Source: Micromonospora sp. CP22 (GTDB lineage: Bacteria; Actinomycetota; Actinomycetes; Mycobacteriales; Micromonosporaceae). Taken from it: a stretch of DNA of 54,254 nt. Position 1 is the stretch's first letter. The number at the start of each line of letters is the position of its first letter. Positions 8,295 to 15,835 of this stretch are shown here, piece by piece. Position numbers and translations under genes: made by a program. The notes beneath the pieces were generated by a model. That model saw only the letters and a program-made list of their open reading frames with translations, was not told the origin of the DNA and made no database searches. The DNA is taken from positions 1 to 54,254 of the forward strand of contig NZ_VCJO01000025.1 of the NCBI RefSeq assembly GCF_009712475.1, written 5' to 3'.

Positions 8295-10253
8295 TCAGGA
8301 GGGGTGGCGGTGCCCCGCCGCGTGCGAGCCGTGGAACGGGGTGCTAACGCCGTCGTAGCGCAGGTGCAGCATCATGCCCTGTTCGGCGTGCGGCAGGTTG
8401 TGGCAGTGGTTCATCCAGATGCCGGGGTTGTTCGCCTGGAACGCCACCTCCCACACCTCGCCGGGGCGTACGTCGAAGGTGTCCATCCAGAGCGGACTGC
8501 CCTCGGCGGGCTTGCCGTCGCGGGACAGGATCAGCACCGGATGACCGTGCAGATGCCACGGATGGGTTTCCAGACTGCGGTTGACCACGGTGAAACGCAC
8601 CACGTCGCCCTCGGTCACGATCTGGTCGGGGATCGACGGATGGCCCCGCCCGTTGACCGTCTGCGCGAACGCGGGCCGCCCGTCGACCATGGCCACCCCA
8701 CGGTCGAGCACGAGGGTGAAGTGCCGGTCCGGGGTCGCCGTACGCAGGGGCACCGGTGCCGAGGTGCCGTAGGTGAGCAGGTCCAGTTCCGGCCAGCCGG
8801 CCGTGTCCTGCGTGGCCGCCTCGCCGTCGGGCGCGTCCGGTCGGGGTCGCACCCACACGGCGGCCACGCCGTCGACGAACAGCGCCACGGGGGTCTCCGG
8901 CATGGCGAACACCAGGTCGCGGCGCCCACCCGCGGCGACCCGCAGCGCCGTCCGGCTCGTCTCACCGGGCCCCTGTAGGTCACGGCCGTCGACGGCGACC
9001 ACCCGGAACCCGGTGCCCGCCAGCGCGAAGCGACGCGGGTCGGAGTCGGTGTTGACCAGGCGCATCCGGACCGTCGCGCCGGCCGGCGCGACATGCTCGA
9101 CGCCCGCGACCGCCGGGCCGCCGTTGAACGTGTGCACCGGAACGACCACGTCGAGATCCGCCGGCTGGGGATCCGCGCGGGGTGTCACGACGAGGACTCC
9201 GTAGAGGCCACGCCGCACGCCGACGTGGGACACGTGATGGGTGTGGTACCAGTAGGTGCCGACCTGGTCGGCGCGGAACCGGTAGTCGAAGGTGGCTCCG
9301 GGGTTCACCTTCGGCTGGCTGAGGCCGGCCACTCCGTCCTCCCCGCAGGGCACGTCGTAGCCGTGCCAGTGCAGGGTCACCCCCTCGTCGATGTCGTGGT
9401 TGGCCAGCGTCACCTCGACGAGGTCCCCCTGGGTCGCGGTGATCTGCGGGCCGGGGGCCACGCCCTCGAAGGTCCAGGCGTCGACGTCCTGCCCCGACGG
9501 CAGCCGCACGGCGGCCTTGCGGGCGGTCAGCTCGTAGGCGCGTCGTACGCCACCCGGCGCGGGTGTGTCGGGCCCGCGCAGGTCGGCCACCGAGACCGGG
9601 GAGGCGCCGGACGGGCCGGGACCACCACCGGCCGTGTGTTTCGGCGCGGAGGACAGCAACGTCAGGCCCACGCCGGTGCCGGTGGCGCCCACTGCGGCCA
9701 CTCCGCCGGCGACGCCGAGGAAACCGCGACGGGACAGGCTCGGCCCGGCATCCGGGTTCGCCTCCCCCGCCTCGAGGGGCGCGGCCAACGATCGCGCGGT
9801 CAGCAGCACCGCCGCCAGCACCAGACCGACCGTGATCAGTGCCACGGGCAGGGTCAGCGGATACCCGGCCAGGTAGGTGAGCCCGAACCCGGCCAACGCG
9901 GCGTACCCGGCGCCGAACAACGCGACGACGCCGGTAGGTCGGTCACCGGCCCGGCCGGACGCCCCGGTGACCCGCGCGTACAGCGGCGGCCCGGCCACCG
10001 CCACGGCGATCACCGCGGCCACCGCGAGCAGCGGCATCCCGAGCAGCACCTTCTCCTGGGCGAACCACCAGCCCCGCCCGGCCAGTAGTGCCACCGACAC
10101 GGCCTTGCCGACGGTCAGCGCCAGCGCCGCGACGAGTAACGTCAGGGCGACCCTGGCGTAGCCGCGTAACGTCGTCACGGCGGCGGCGAGCCACCCGACG
10201 GCGGCCAACAGCGCCCAGGCGTGATCCAGGACGGTCAGTGCCGCCGTCGTCAT
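8295..10253 (-). CDS. multicopper oxidase with N-terminal membrane domain
   Basis: A 652-residue protein. The first 170 or so residues are several hydrophobic helices. A twin-arginine-like segment SRRGFLGVAGGVAAVGATG follows (about 174-192), then a laccase/nitrite-reductase-like cupredoxin region. Copper ligands are visible as HWHG, YWYHTHH, HPWHLHGHP and the type 1 site NHCHNLPHAEQGMM. The oxidase domain is expected outside the membrane. Its start overlaps the stop of the upstream small membrane protein (ATGA), so the two are one operon. Whether it serves the cluster, for example in oxidative aryl coupling, or only copper homeostasis is not shown by the sequence. The internal Tat-like motif after membrane helices is odd and suggests a domain fusion. 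Confidence 0.85.
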   Translation of the reverse strand: MTTAALTVLDHAWALLAAVGWLAAAVTTLRGYARVALTLLVAALALTVGKAVSVALLAGRGWWFAQEKVLLGMPLLAVAAVIAVAVAGPPLYARVTGASGRAGDRPTGVVALFGAGYAALAGFGLTYLAGYPLTLPVALITVGLVLAAVLLTARSLAAPLEAGEANPDAGPSLSRRGFLGVAGGVAAVGATGTGVGLTLLSSAPKHTAGGGPGPSGASPVSVADLRGPDTPAPGGVRRAYELTARKAAVRLPSGQDVDAWTFEGVAPGPQITATQGDLVEVTLANHDIDEGVTLHWHGYDVPCGEDGVAGLSQPKVNPGATFDYRFRADQVGTYWYHTHHVSHVGVRRGLYGVLVVTPRADPQPADLDVVVPVHTFNGGPAVAGVEHVAPAGATVRMRLVNTDSDPRRFALAGTGFRVVAVDGRDLQGPGETSRTALRVAAGGRRDLVFAMPETPVALFVDGVAAVWVRPRPDAPDGEAATQDTAGWPELDLLTYGTSAPVPLRTATPDRHFTLVLDRGVAMVDGRPAFAQTVNGRGHPSIPDQIVTEGDVVRFTVVNRSLETHPWHLHGHPVLILSRDGKPAEGSPLWMDTFDVRPGEVWEVAFQANNPGIWMNHCHNLPHAEQGMMLHLRYDGVSTPFHGSHAAGHRHPS

Positions 10254-10681
10254 GACCGGGCGGCGTGACTGGTCTCAGTGCTGCTCTCCGTGGGCTGCCA
10301 GGCGATCTGGCGTGCCTGACGGACCACCCACAGGGTGACGCCGAAGATGACCAGCCCGTTGACCGCGTGCACGCCGAAGATGAGGTGCCCCGCCTCGGAA
10401 CCCTCGCCGAAGGACCGGGCCACCTCCCGGATCAGCGACTGGACGAGCACCAGTCCGGCCACCACGGCCGTCCTGCCGATCACCCGTCCGGGCATCCGGG
10501 CGAGCGCGGAGACCCCCACGAGCACGATGGCGAACGCGAGCATCGAGTACCCGAGGAAGCGGTGGGGTGAGAACGACTCCTCGATGGGGGCGGTATCGAA
10601 CGCCCCACTCGCGGCGAGGTAGAACTGCACGACCTCGGCGAACAGCAGCAGCGAGGCCAGACCCGCGAAGAGCTTCTTCAT
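10250..10681 (-). CDS. small four-helix membrane protein
   Basis: A 143-residue hydrophobic protein with about four predicted membrane helices: near the N terminus (KKLFAGLASLLLFAEVVQF), around 45-65, around 75-90, and around 110-130 ending in ARQIAW. It resembles the small actinobacterial DUF6220-type membrane proteins, a family I recall only loosely. Conserved-looking histidines (SPHRFLGY, HLIFGVHAVNG) could bind haem or metal. The ATG at 10681 is preferred over an upstream in-frame start because the protein then begins with a normal membrane-insertion sequence. It is coupled to the multicopper oxidase by an ATGA overlap, suggesting a joint function at the membrane. Confidence 0.75.
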   Translation of the reverse strand: MKKLFAGLASLLLFAEVVQFYLAASGAFDTAPIEESFSPHRFLGYSMLAFAIVLVGVSALARMPGRVIGRTAVVAGLVLVQSLIREVARSFGEGSEAGHLIFGVHAVNGLVIFGVTLWVVRQARQIAWQPTESSTETSHAARS

Positions 10682-10734
10682 GGGACAGATCGTCGCGTCG
10701 CACCGCCCCGCGCGCATGGCACCAAACGCGGCAT

Positions 10735-10758
10735 CCGCTACGCCGATGCGCGTAGCGG
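10735..10758. promoter_or_regulatory. perfect 8-8-8 inverted repeat in divergent intergenic region
   Basis: CCGCTACG and CGTAGCGG flank an 8-base spacer. The dyad lies between the small membrane protein/multicopper oxidase operon and the two-component system operon. Its position fits an operator for the NarL-type response regulator encoded at 12063-12743, which would then control both directions. That assignment is inferred from position and symmetry only. Confidence 0.5.
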
Positions 10759-10833
10759 ACGCCGCTGCGGGTACGTCGCAGGGCGTAGTCGGCCACGCAC
10801 CGGAGAGTTCGGTCGTTGTCGTAGGATCGCGGC

Positions 10834-12066
10834 ATGAACCTGCGGGTGATGCCGGAACGACTGCGCTCCTGGTTCGCGCGGCGGCCTGCCTGGTTCGTCG
10901 ACCTGCTGTTGGCGTTGTTCGTCACGGTGATGCAGGTCCAGAGCGTCAGCAAGCACGGTGCCGTCCTCCCCGAGCCGATCGCCCGACCCGTCTCCGACTT
11001 CGGGTACGCCGGCTTCGGCCTGGTGGTGGTGAGCGGCCTGGCCATCGCCGTGCGACGCCGGTGGCCGATCGCCGTGTTCGCGGTCACCGGCGTGACCAGC
11101 CTGGTCTACTTCGGTCTCGGGTTCCCCGACCGGATGGCCTGCCTCGGTCTCTTCGTCGCCCTCTACACCCTCGCCGCCTACGGCGACGGACGCCGCTCGC
11201 TGCTGATCGCCGGCGCGGGCACCGCGGTGCTCGCCGTCGGTTGGCTGGTCGCCGGGGCGGACATCCAGCCGGTGGAGGCCGTGGGTTGGGTGTTCCTCCG
11301 GATCGGCGCATCGGTCATCAGCATCACGCTCGGCGAGTCCGTACGATCCCGCAGGGTCATCGCCGCCGACGCCCAGCGGCGGGCCGAGCTGGCCGAACGG
11401 GCCCGCGAGGAGGAGACCCGGGCGCGGGTCGACGCCGAACGGTTGCGCATCGCCCGCGAGGTCCACGACACCGTCGCACACGCCATCGCCATCATCAACG
11501 TGCAGGCCAGCGTGACGGCCCACGTGCTCGACAAGCGACCGGCTCAGGCCCGCGACGCGTTACGCGCCATCGAGCAGACCAGCTCACGGGCGCTGCACGA
11601 GATGCGTGCCGTGCTCGGGGTCCTGCGTGAGGACGGGCGCGAGCCCAGTCCCGGCCTCGACCAGCTCCACGAGCTTGCCGAGAAGGGCCGTGCGGCCGGT
11701 CTCGACATCAGCATCGAGCAGACGTCGGCGACATCGCCGCTACCGAGCGCGGTGAACAGCGCGGCCTACCGCATCGTCCAGGAATCGATCACCAACGTGA
11801 TCCGCCATGTCGGGCCGACCCGGGTGAGCGTGACGATCGAGGCGGCGTCCGACACGCTCCACATCCGGGTCACCGACGAGGGGGTACGCGACTCCGCGCT
11901 CGTCGCGGTGGGTGCGGGCGGTCCACCGTCGAGTGGTCGGGGCATCATCGGGATGCGGGAACGCTGCCAACTGCTCGGCGGGGACCTGCACGCCACCGCC
12001 CGTCCCGACGGCGGCTTCGAGGTCATCGCCCGCCTGCCGCTCGCGCCGGTTGCGGCACGCCAGTGA
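10834..12066 (+). CDS. sensor histidine kinase (HisKA_3, NarX-like)
   Basis: A 410-residue membrane kinase. The N-terminal 160 residues contain about five hydrophobic helices with very short loops, so the signal is probably sensed in or at the membrane. A charged linker rich in Arg/Glu (about 170-205) leads into the HisKA_3 dimerisation domain with the phospho-acceptor in REVHDTVAHAIAI. The HATPase domain contains ITNVIRHVG (N box) and GRGIIGMRERC (G box). It is coupled to the response regulator by a GTGA overlap. The promoter probably lies in the divergent region with the 10735-10758 dyad. Confidence 0.9.
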   Translation: MNLRVMPERLRSWFARRPAWFVDLLLALFVTVMQVQSVSKHGAVLPEPIARPVSDFGYAGFGLVVVSGLAIAVRRRWPIAVFAVTGVTSLVYFGLGFPDRMACLGLFVALYTLAAYGDGRRSLLIAGAGTAVLAVGWLVAGADIQPVEAVGWVFLRIGASVISITLGESVRSRRVIAADAQRRAELAERAREEETRARVDAERLRIAREVHDTVAHAIAIINVQASVTAHVLDKRPAQARDALRAIEQTSSRALHEMRAVLGVLREDGREPSPGLDQLHELAEKGRAAGLDISIEQTSATSPLPSAVNSAAYRIVQESITNVIRHVGPTRVSVTIEAASDTLHIRVTDEGVRDSALVAVGAGGPPSSGRGIIGMRERCQLLGGDLHATARPDGGFEVIARLPLAPVAARQ

Positions 12067-12743
12067 CCGACCCGCTCATCAAGGTGCTGCTCGCCGACGA
12101 CGAGCGGCTGGTCCGTTCCGGCTTCCGGCTACTGCTGGACCTGGAGGACGACATCACCGTGGTCGGCGAGGCCACCAACGGCGCCGAGGCCGTCGAGTTG
12201 GCCCGCGTCACCCGGCCCGACGTCATCCTCATGGACATCCGCATGCCGCGACTGGACGGCATCCGTGCCGCGGCGCAGATCGCCGAGATGCCGGGGTTGG
12301 AGCAGGTGCGGATTCTCATCCTCACCACCTACGACACCGACGAGAACGTGTTCGAGGCCCTCCAGGCGGGCGCGAGTGGTTTCCTGCTCAAGGATGCCGG
12401 CCCCGCCGAGCTGCTGCACGCCATCCGGGTCATCGCCGCCGGGGACGCGCTGCTCGCCCCCCGGGTCACCCGCAGGCTCATCAGCCAGTTCACGGCACGA
12501 CGTAAGGCCGCGCAGGCGGGCGAGGAGCGGCTCGCGGTACTGACCGACCGCGAACGTGAGGTGCTGACGCTGGTCGCGCAGGGGTTGAGCAACGACGAGA
12601 TCGGTGCCGCGCTGTTCCTCAGTCCGGCGACCGCGCGTACGCACGTCAGCCGCATCATGGGCAAACTCGGCGCCCGCGATCGTGCGCAGCTGGTGGCGAT
12701 CGCCTACCAGACCGGGCTGGGCCAGTACACCGAGCAGCACTGA
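12063..12743 (+). CDS. NarL/LuxR-family response regulator
   Basis: A 226-residue regulator with a receiver domain and a C-terminal LuxR-type helix-turn-helix. The receiver keeps the acidic pair in LLADDER, the phospho-acceptor in VILMDIRMP, the T/S position in ILILTTYD and the lysine in FLLKDAGP. The output domain reads LTDREREVLTLVAQGLSNDEI with AARTHVSRIMGKL-like recognition residues (as TARTHVSRIMGKLG). It starts at GTG 12063, overlapping the kinase stop, and is the kinase's cognate partner. Targets are unknown; the neighbouring P450 (76 bp downstream, same strand) or the multicopper oxidase operon are candidates. Confidence 0.92.
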   Translation: MTDPLIKVLLADDERLVRSGFRLLLDLEDDITVVGEATNGAEAVELARVTRPDVILMDIRMPRLDGIRAAAQIAEMPGLEQVRILILTTYDTDENVFEALQAGASGFLLKDAGPAELLHAIRVIAAGDALLAPRVTRRLISQFTARRKAAQAGEERLAVLTDREREVLTLVAQGLSNDEIGAALFLSPATARTHVSRIMGKLGARDRAQLVAIAYQTGLGQYTEQH

Positions 12744-12819
12744 ACCCGTAGCGGGTCGGGCCCGAAAGGAACAGGCAAGAGTCCACACCAGAGGGTGCTC
12801 TGGCTGCCACCATCTTGCC

Positions 12820-14031
12820 ATGAGCGAGTCTGCCCTCGGTGTCCGGTCCCTGGACCTGGTCGATCCCGCCACCTTCGTCGACAACGACGTGCACGCGTTC
12901 TGGCGGGAAGTACGGGCGACGAGGCCGGTCTACTGGCACGAGGCCACGCAGGGCGGTCCCGGGTTCTGGGTGGTGTCCCGGTACGCCGACGTCCAGGCGC
13001 TCTACCACGACGCGGCGCTCAGTTCCGAACGCGGCAACGTGCTCGATGTGGTGCTGCGGGGCGACGACTCGGCGGGCGGAAGCATGCTCGCGGTCACCGA
13101 CGGACCGCAGCACCGGAAGCTGCGCAACCTGATGTTCAGCGCCTTCACCCCACGCGCGCTGGGCGAGGTGGTGGCCAAGGTCCAGATCCGCTCCACCGAA
13201 CTCGTGGCGCAGGTCGTCGGTGCGGGGCCCGTCGACTTCGCCGCCGAGGTGGCCGACCAGATCCCGATGAACACCATCTGCGACCTGCTGTCGGTGCCGC
13301 TCGGCGATCGCAAGGACCTGTTGCAGTGGAACAAGATGGCGCTGTCGTCCGACCGGGCCGACAGCACCGACCTGGACGCGCTCAGCGCTCGCAACGAGAT
13401 CCTGCTCTACTTCGTCGACCTGGCGCAGGAGCGGCGCGACAAGCCCGGCGACGACGTGATCAGCATGCTCGCCAGCGCCGAGGTGGACGGGGTCGCGCTG
13501 ACCGTCGAGGAGATCGCGGTCAACTGTTACAGCCTGATCCTCGGCGGCGACGAGACGTCCCGGATCTCGGCGATCTGCGCGGTCCTGGCCCTGATCGAGA
13601 ACCCCGACCAGTGGGAGGCCCTCCGCACCGGCGCGGTCGACCTCGATTCCGCCGTCGAGGAGGTGCTCCGCTGGGCGACCCCGGGGATGCACGTGGCACG
13701 CACCGCGGTGAGCGATCTGGAGATCCACGGGCACCGGGTCCGCCCCGGCGACATCGTCACCCTGTGGAACACCTCGGCGAACAACGACGAGGCGGTCTTC
13801 CATCAGCCGCGTCGGTTCACCCTGTCCAGGTCACCCAACAAACACCTCTCCTTCGGTCATGGCCCGCACTACTGCCTCGGCGCCTTCCTCGGCCGCGCCG
13901 AACTGCGGGCACTGCTGGCCACCCTGACCACCCAGGTGGCCCGGATGGAACTGTGCGGCAAACCGCGTCCCATCTACTCGAACTTCGTCTCCGGCTACGA
14001 CACGCTGCCCGTCCGTTTCGAAACCGGCTGA
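12820..14031 (+). CDS. cytochrome P450
   Basis: A soluble bacterial-type P450 of 403 residues. Hallmarks are the I-helix oxygen-activating GGDETS, the K-helix EEVLR, and the haem loop FGHGPHYCLGAFLGR with ligand Cys352. With a free-standing A-PCP protein in the cluster (15836-17671) the natural comparison is NovI/TioI-type P450s, which hydroxylate the beta carbon of an amino acid held on the PCP. That substrate is inferred, not seen. The ATG at 12820 has no strong ribosome site. The gene is followed after 126 bp by the flavin monooxygenase on the same strand. Confidence 0.92.
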   Translation: MSESALGVRSLDLVDPATFVDNDVHAFWREVRATRPVYWHEATQGGPGFWVVSRYADVQALYHDAALSSERGNVLDVVLRGDDSAGGSMLAVTDGPQHRKLRNLMFSAFTPRALGEVVAKVQIRSTELVAQVVGAGPVDFAAEVADQIPMNTICDLLSVPLGDRKDLLQWNKMALSSDRADSTDLDALSARNEILLYFVDLAQERRDKPGDDVISMLASAEVDGVALTVEEIAVNCYSLILGGDETSRISAICAVLALIENPDQWEALRTGAVDLDSAVEEVLRWATPGMHVARTAVSDLEIHGHRVRPGDIVTLWNTSANNDEAVFHQPRRFTLSRSPNKHLSFGHGPHYCLGAFLGRAELRALLATLTTQVARMELCGKPRPIYSNFVSGYDTLPVRFETG

Positions 14032-14157
14032 TTCACGGCGACACCGGGCGGCAGCCCCTGGGCGACCCGGCTACCCGTGTCCATCCCCGACGGGCGCGAC
14101 CGCCGCGGCCGGGCGATCCCACCCCCGAGACCGCATTTCGAGAATGTCGAGGTGACC

Positions 14158-15726
14158 GTGAAAAACGTCTGTGTCATCGGCGCGGGCCCGTCGGGCCTCA
14201 TCGCGATGAAGGAACTACTGGACGAGGGTCACACCGTGACCTGTTTCGATCACAACGCCGAGATCGGTGGAGTGTTCCGCGCGGACGCCGGCAACGACGA
14301 GCCGGCTGCCTACGACTCGACGCTGCTGACCATCTCCAACTACATGATGGCGTTCTCCTGCTTCCCGCCGCCGGAGAAGCAGGAACGGCGGTTCTGGACG
14401 GCCGCCGAGTACCGGCAGTACCTCAACGACTTCGCCGACACCTTCGGTCTGCGGCCCCTGCTGCGCCCCCGCACCGACGTGCTGAGCATCGCCAGGAGTG
14501 ACACCGGCGACGGCTACGTGGTCGAGACCGCCTCCGTGGACGACCCCGCCGCCCGCACCAGCCATCAGTTCGACGCCGTGGTGGTGTCCAGCGGCACGCA
14601 CCGGGTTCCCAACAAGGTCAGCCTGCCGGGTCAGGAGGACTTCACCGGGGTGATCACCCACTCGGCCTACTACCGCAACGCCGAGCCGTTCCGGGGCAAG
14701 CGGGTGCTGTGCATCGGCATCGGCGAGACCGCTGCCGACGTCGTCAACGAGATCGCCCAGGTGGCGGCGAGTTGCACCCTGTCGGTACGCCGCTGGCAGT
14801 CGGTCGTCGCACGGTTTCCGGGGAACCGCCCGCATCCGAACGACGCCTACACCTCGGAGATGCTCAACGCGTTGCCGCTGGCGGCCGCCACCGCAGTGCA
14901 CCGCGTCGGGACGCTGATCGGCAAGCGGTTCGGCAAGAACCCGGTGAGCCGGGCGGTGGCCGAGTGGAACTCGCACAACAAGACCTTCTTCAACCACTTC
15001 CTGACCAAGAACGAGGCGTTCATCCACCGGATCGTCGACGGCACGCTGACGGTCAACGCCACCGGCATCGAGCGACTCGGTCCGGACTACGTCCAGTTCA
15101 AGGACGGCAGGCGGGTCACGATCGACACGATCATGCTGAACACCGGCTACACCGAGGACTTCACCCTGCTCAAGGACGTGCAGATCACCGACGTGCGCCA
15201 GATGTACAAGCACATGATCCACCCGGAGCTCGGCACCGGTGTGGTCTTCATCGGGTGGGCCCGGCCCGCGGCGGGTGGCGTCCCGGCCTGCTCGGAGATG
15301 CAGGCCCGCTACTTCGCGCTGCTGTGCAGCGGCAAGCGGACCCTGCCGCCGCCGGCCGAACTCGATCAGCTGATCAAGCGGCAGGCGGCCTACGAGGACG
15401 AGTTCTTCACCGGCAACCCCGAGCTGCGTACGCTGGTGCACTACAACCGCTACATGATCGATTTCGCCAAGGTGATCGGGTGCTCGCCGTGGCGACCGGA
15501 GGTGTTCCGCGAGCCTCGGCTGGCGTACCACCTCTGGTGCGGTTCGCAGGTGCCCCTCGTCTTCCGCCTGTACGGGCCGCACAGCGACCGGGAGAACGCC
15601 AAGCGCCGGATCCTGGAGCTACCGGTCGCCTTCGGCCCCGCGGAGATCATCCTGGCCACCGCGCTCACCGGTGTCACCCGCGCGCTCGGCGCGGTGGGCC
15701 TGGTGAAACGCGACGGCGTCTACTGA
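14158..15726 (+). CDS. flavin-dependent monooxygenase (class B, FMO-like)
   Basis: A two-dinucleotide-binding-domain flavoprotein of about 522 residues. The FAD motif is GAGPSG near the N terminus, the FMO signature region is FTGVITHSAYY, and the NADPH motif is GIGETAAD. Family members hydroxylate nitrogen or sulfur or perform Baeyer-Villiger oxidations. An N-hydroxylation or ring oxidation of the kynurenine-derived unit is possible, but nothing fixes the substrate. The start is taken as GTG 14158, where AGGTG is just upstream and the protein begins directly before the FAD motif; GTG 14152 is an alternative. The frame remains open to 14077 without plausible protein sequence. Confidence 0.87.
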   Translation: MKNVCVIGAGPSGLIAMKELLDEGHTVTCFDHNAEIGGVFRADAGNDEPAAYDSTLLTISNYMMAFSCFPPPEKQERRFWTAAEYRQYLNDFADTFGLRPLLRPRTDVLSIARSDTGDGYVVETASVDDPAARTSHQFDAVVVSSGTHRVPNKVSLPGQEDFTGVITHSAYYRNAEPFRGKRVLCIGIGETAADVVNEIAQVAASCTLSVRRWQSVVARFPGNRPHPNDAYTSEMLNALPLAAATAVHRVGTLIGKRFGKNPVSRAVAEWNSHNKTFFNHFLTKNEAFIHRIVDGTLTVNATGIERLGPDYVQFKDGRRVTIDTIMLNTGYTEDFTLLKDVQITDVRQMYKHMIHPELGTGVVFIGWARPAAGGVPACSEMQARYFALLCSGKRTLPPPAELDQLIKRQAAYEDEFFTGNPELRTLVHYNRYMIDFAKVIGCSPWRPEVFREPRLAYHLWCGSQVPLVFRLYGPHSDRENAKRRILELPVAFGPAEIILATALTGVTRALGAVGLVKRDGVY

Positions 15727-15789
15727 CTCCGGAGCCGGCGGTACACGTCACCGCCGCGCGCCCGCTCCACCCGACAACCACGGTGAGCC

Positions 15790-15827
15790 GGGGTGCTGCC
15801 CACGACCGACGGTCCGGGCAGCACCCC
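15790..15827. terminator. bidirectional hairpin terminator
   Basis: A perfect 12-bp stem (GGGGTGCTGCCC / GGGCAGCACCCC) with a 14-base loop sits between the convergent flavin monooxygenase and A-PCP genes. It has no clear T-tract, as is usual in actinomycetes. Confidence 0.8.
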
Positions 15828-15835
15828 ACCCACGC

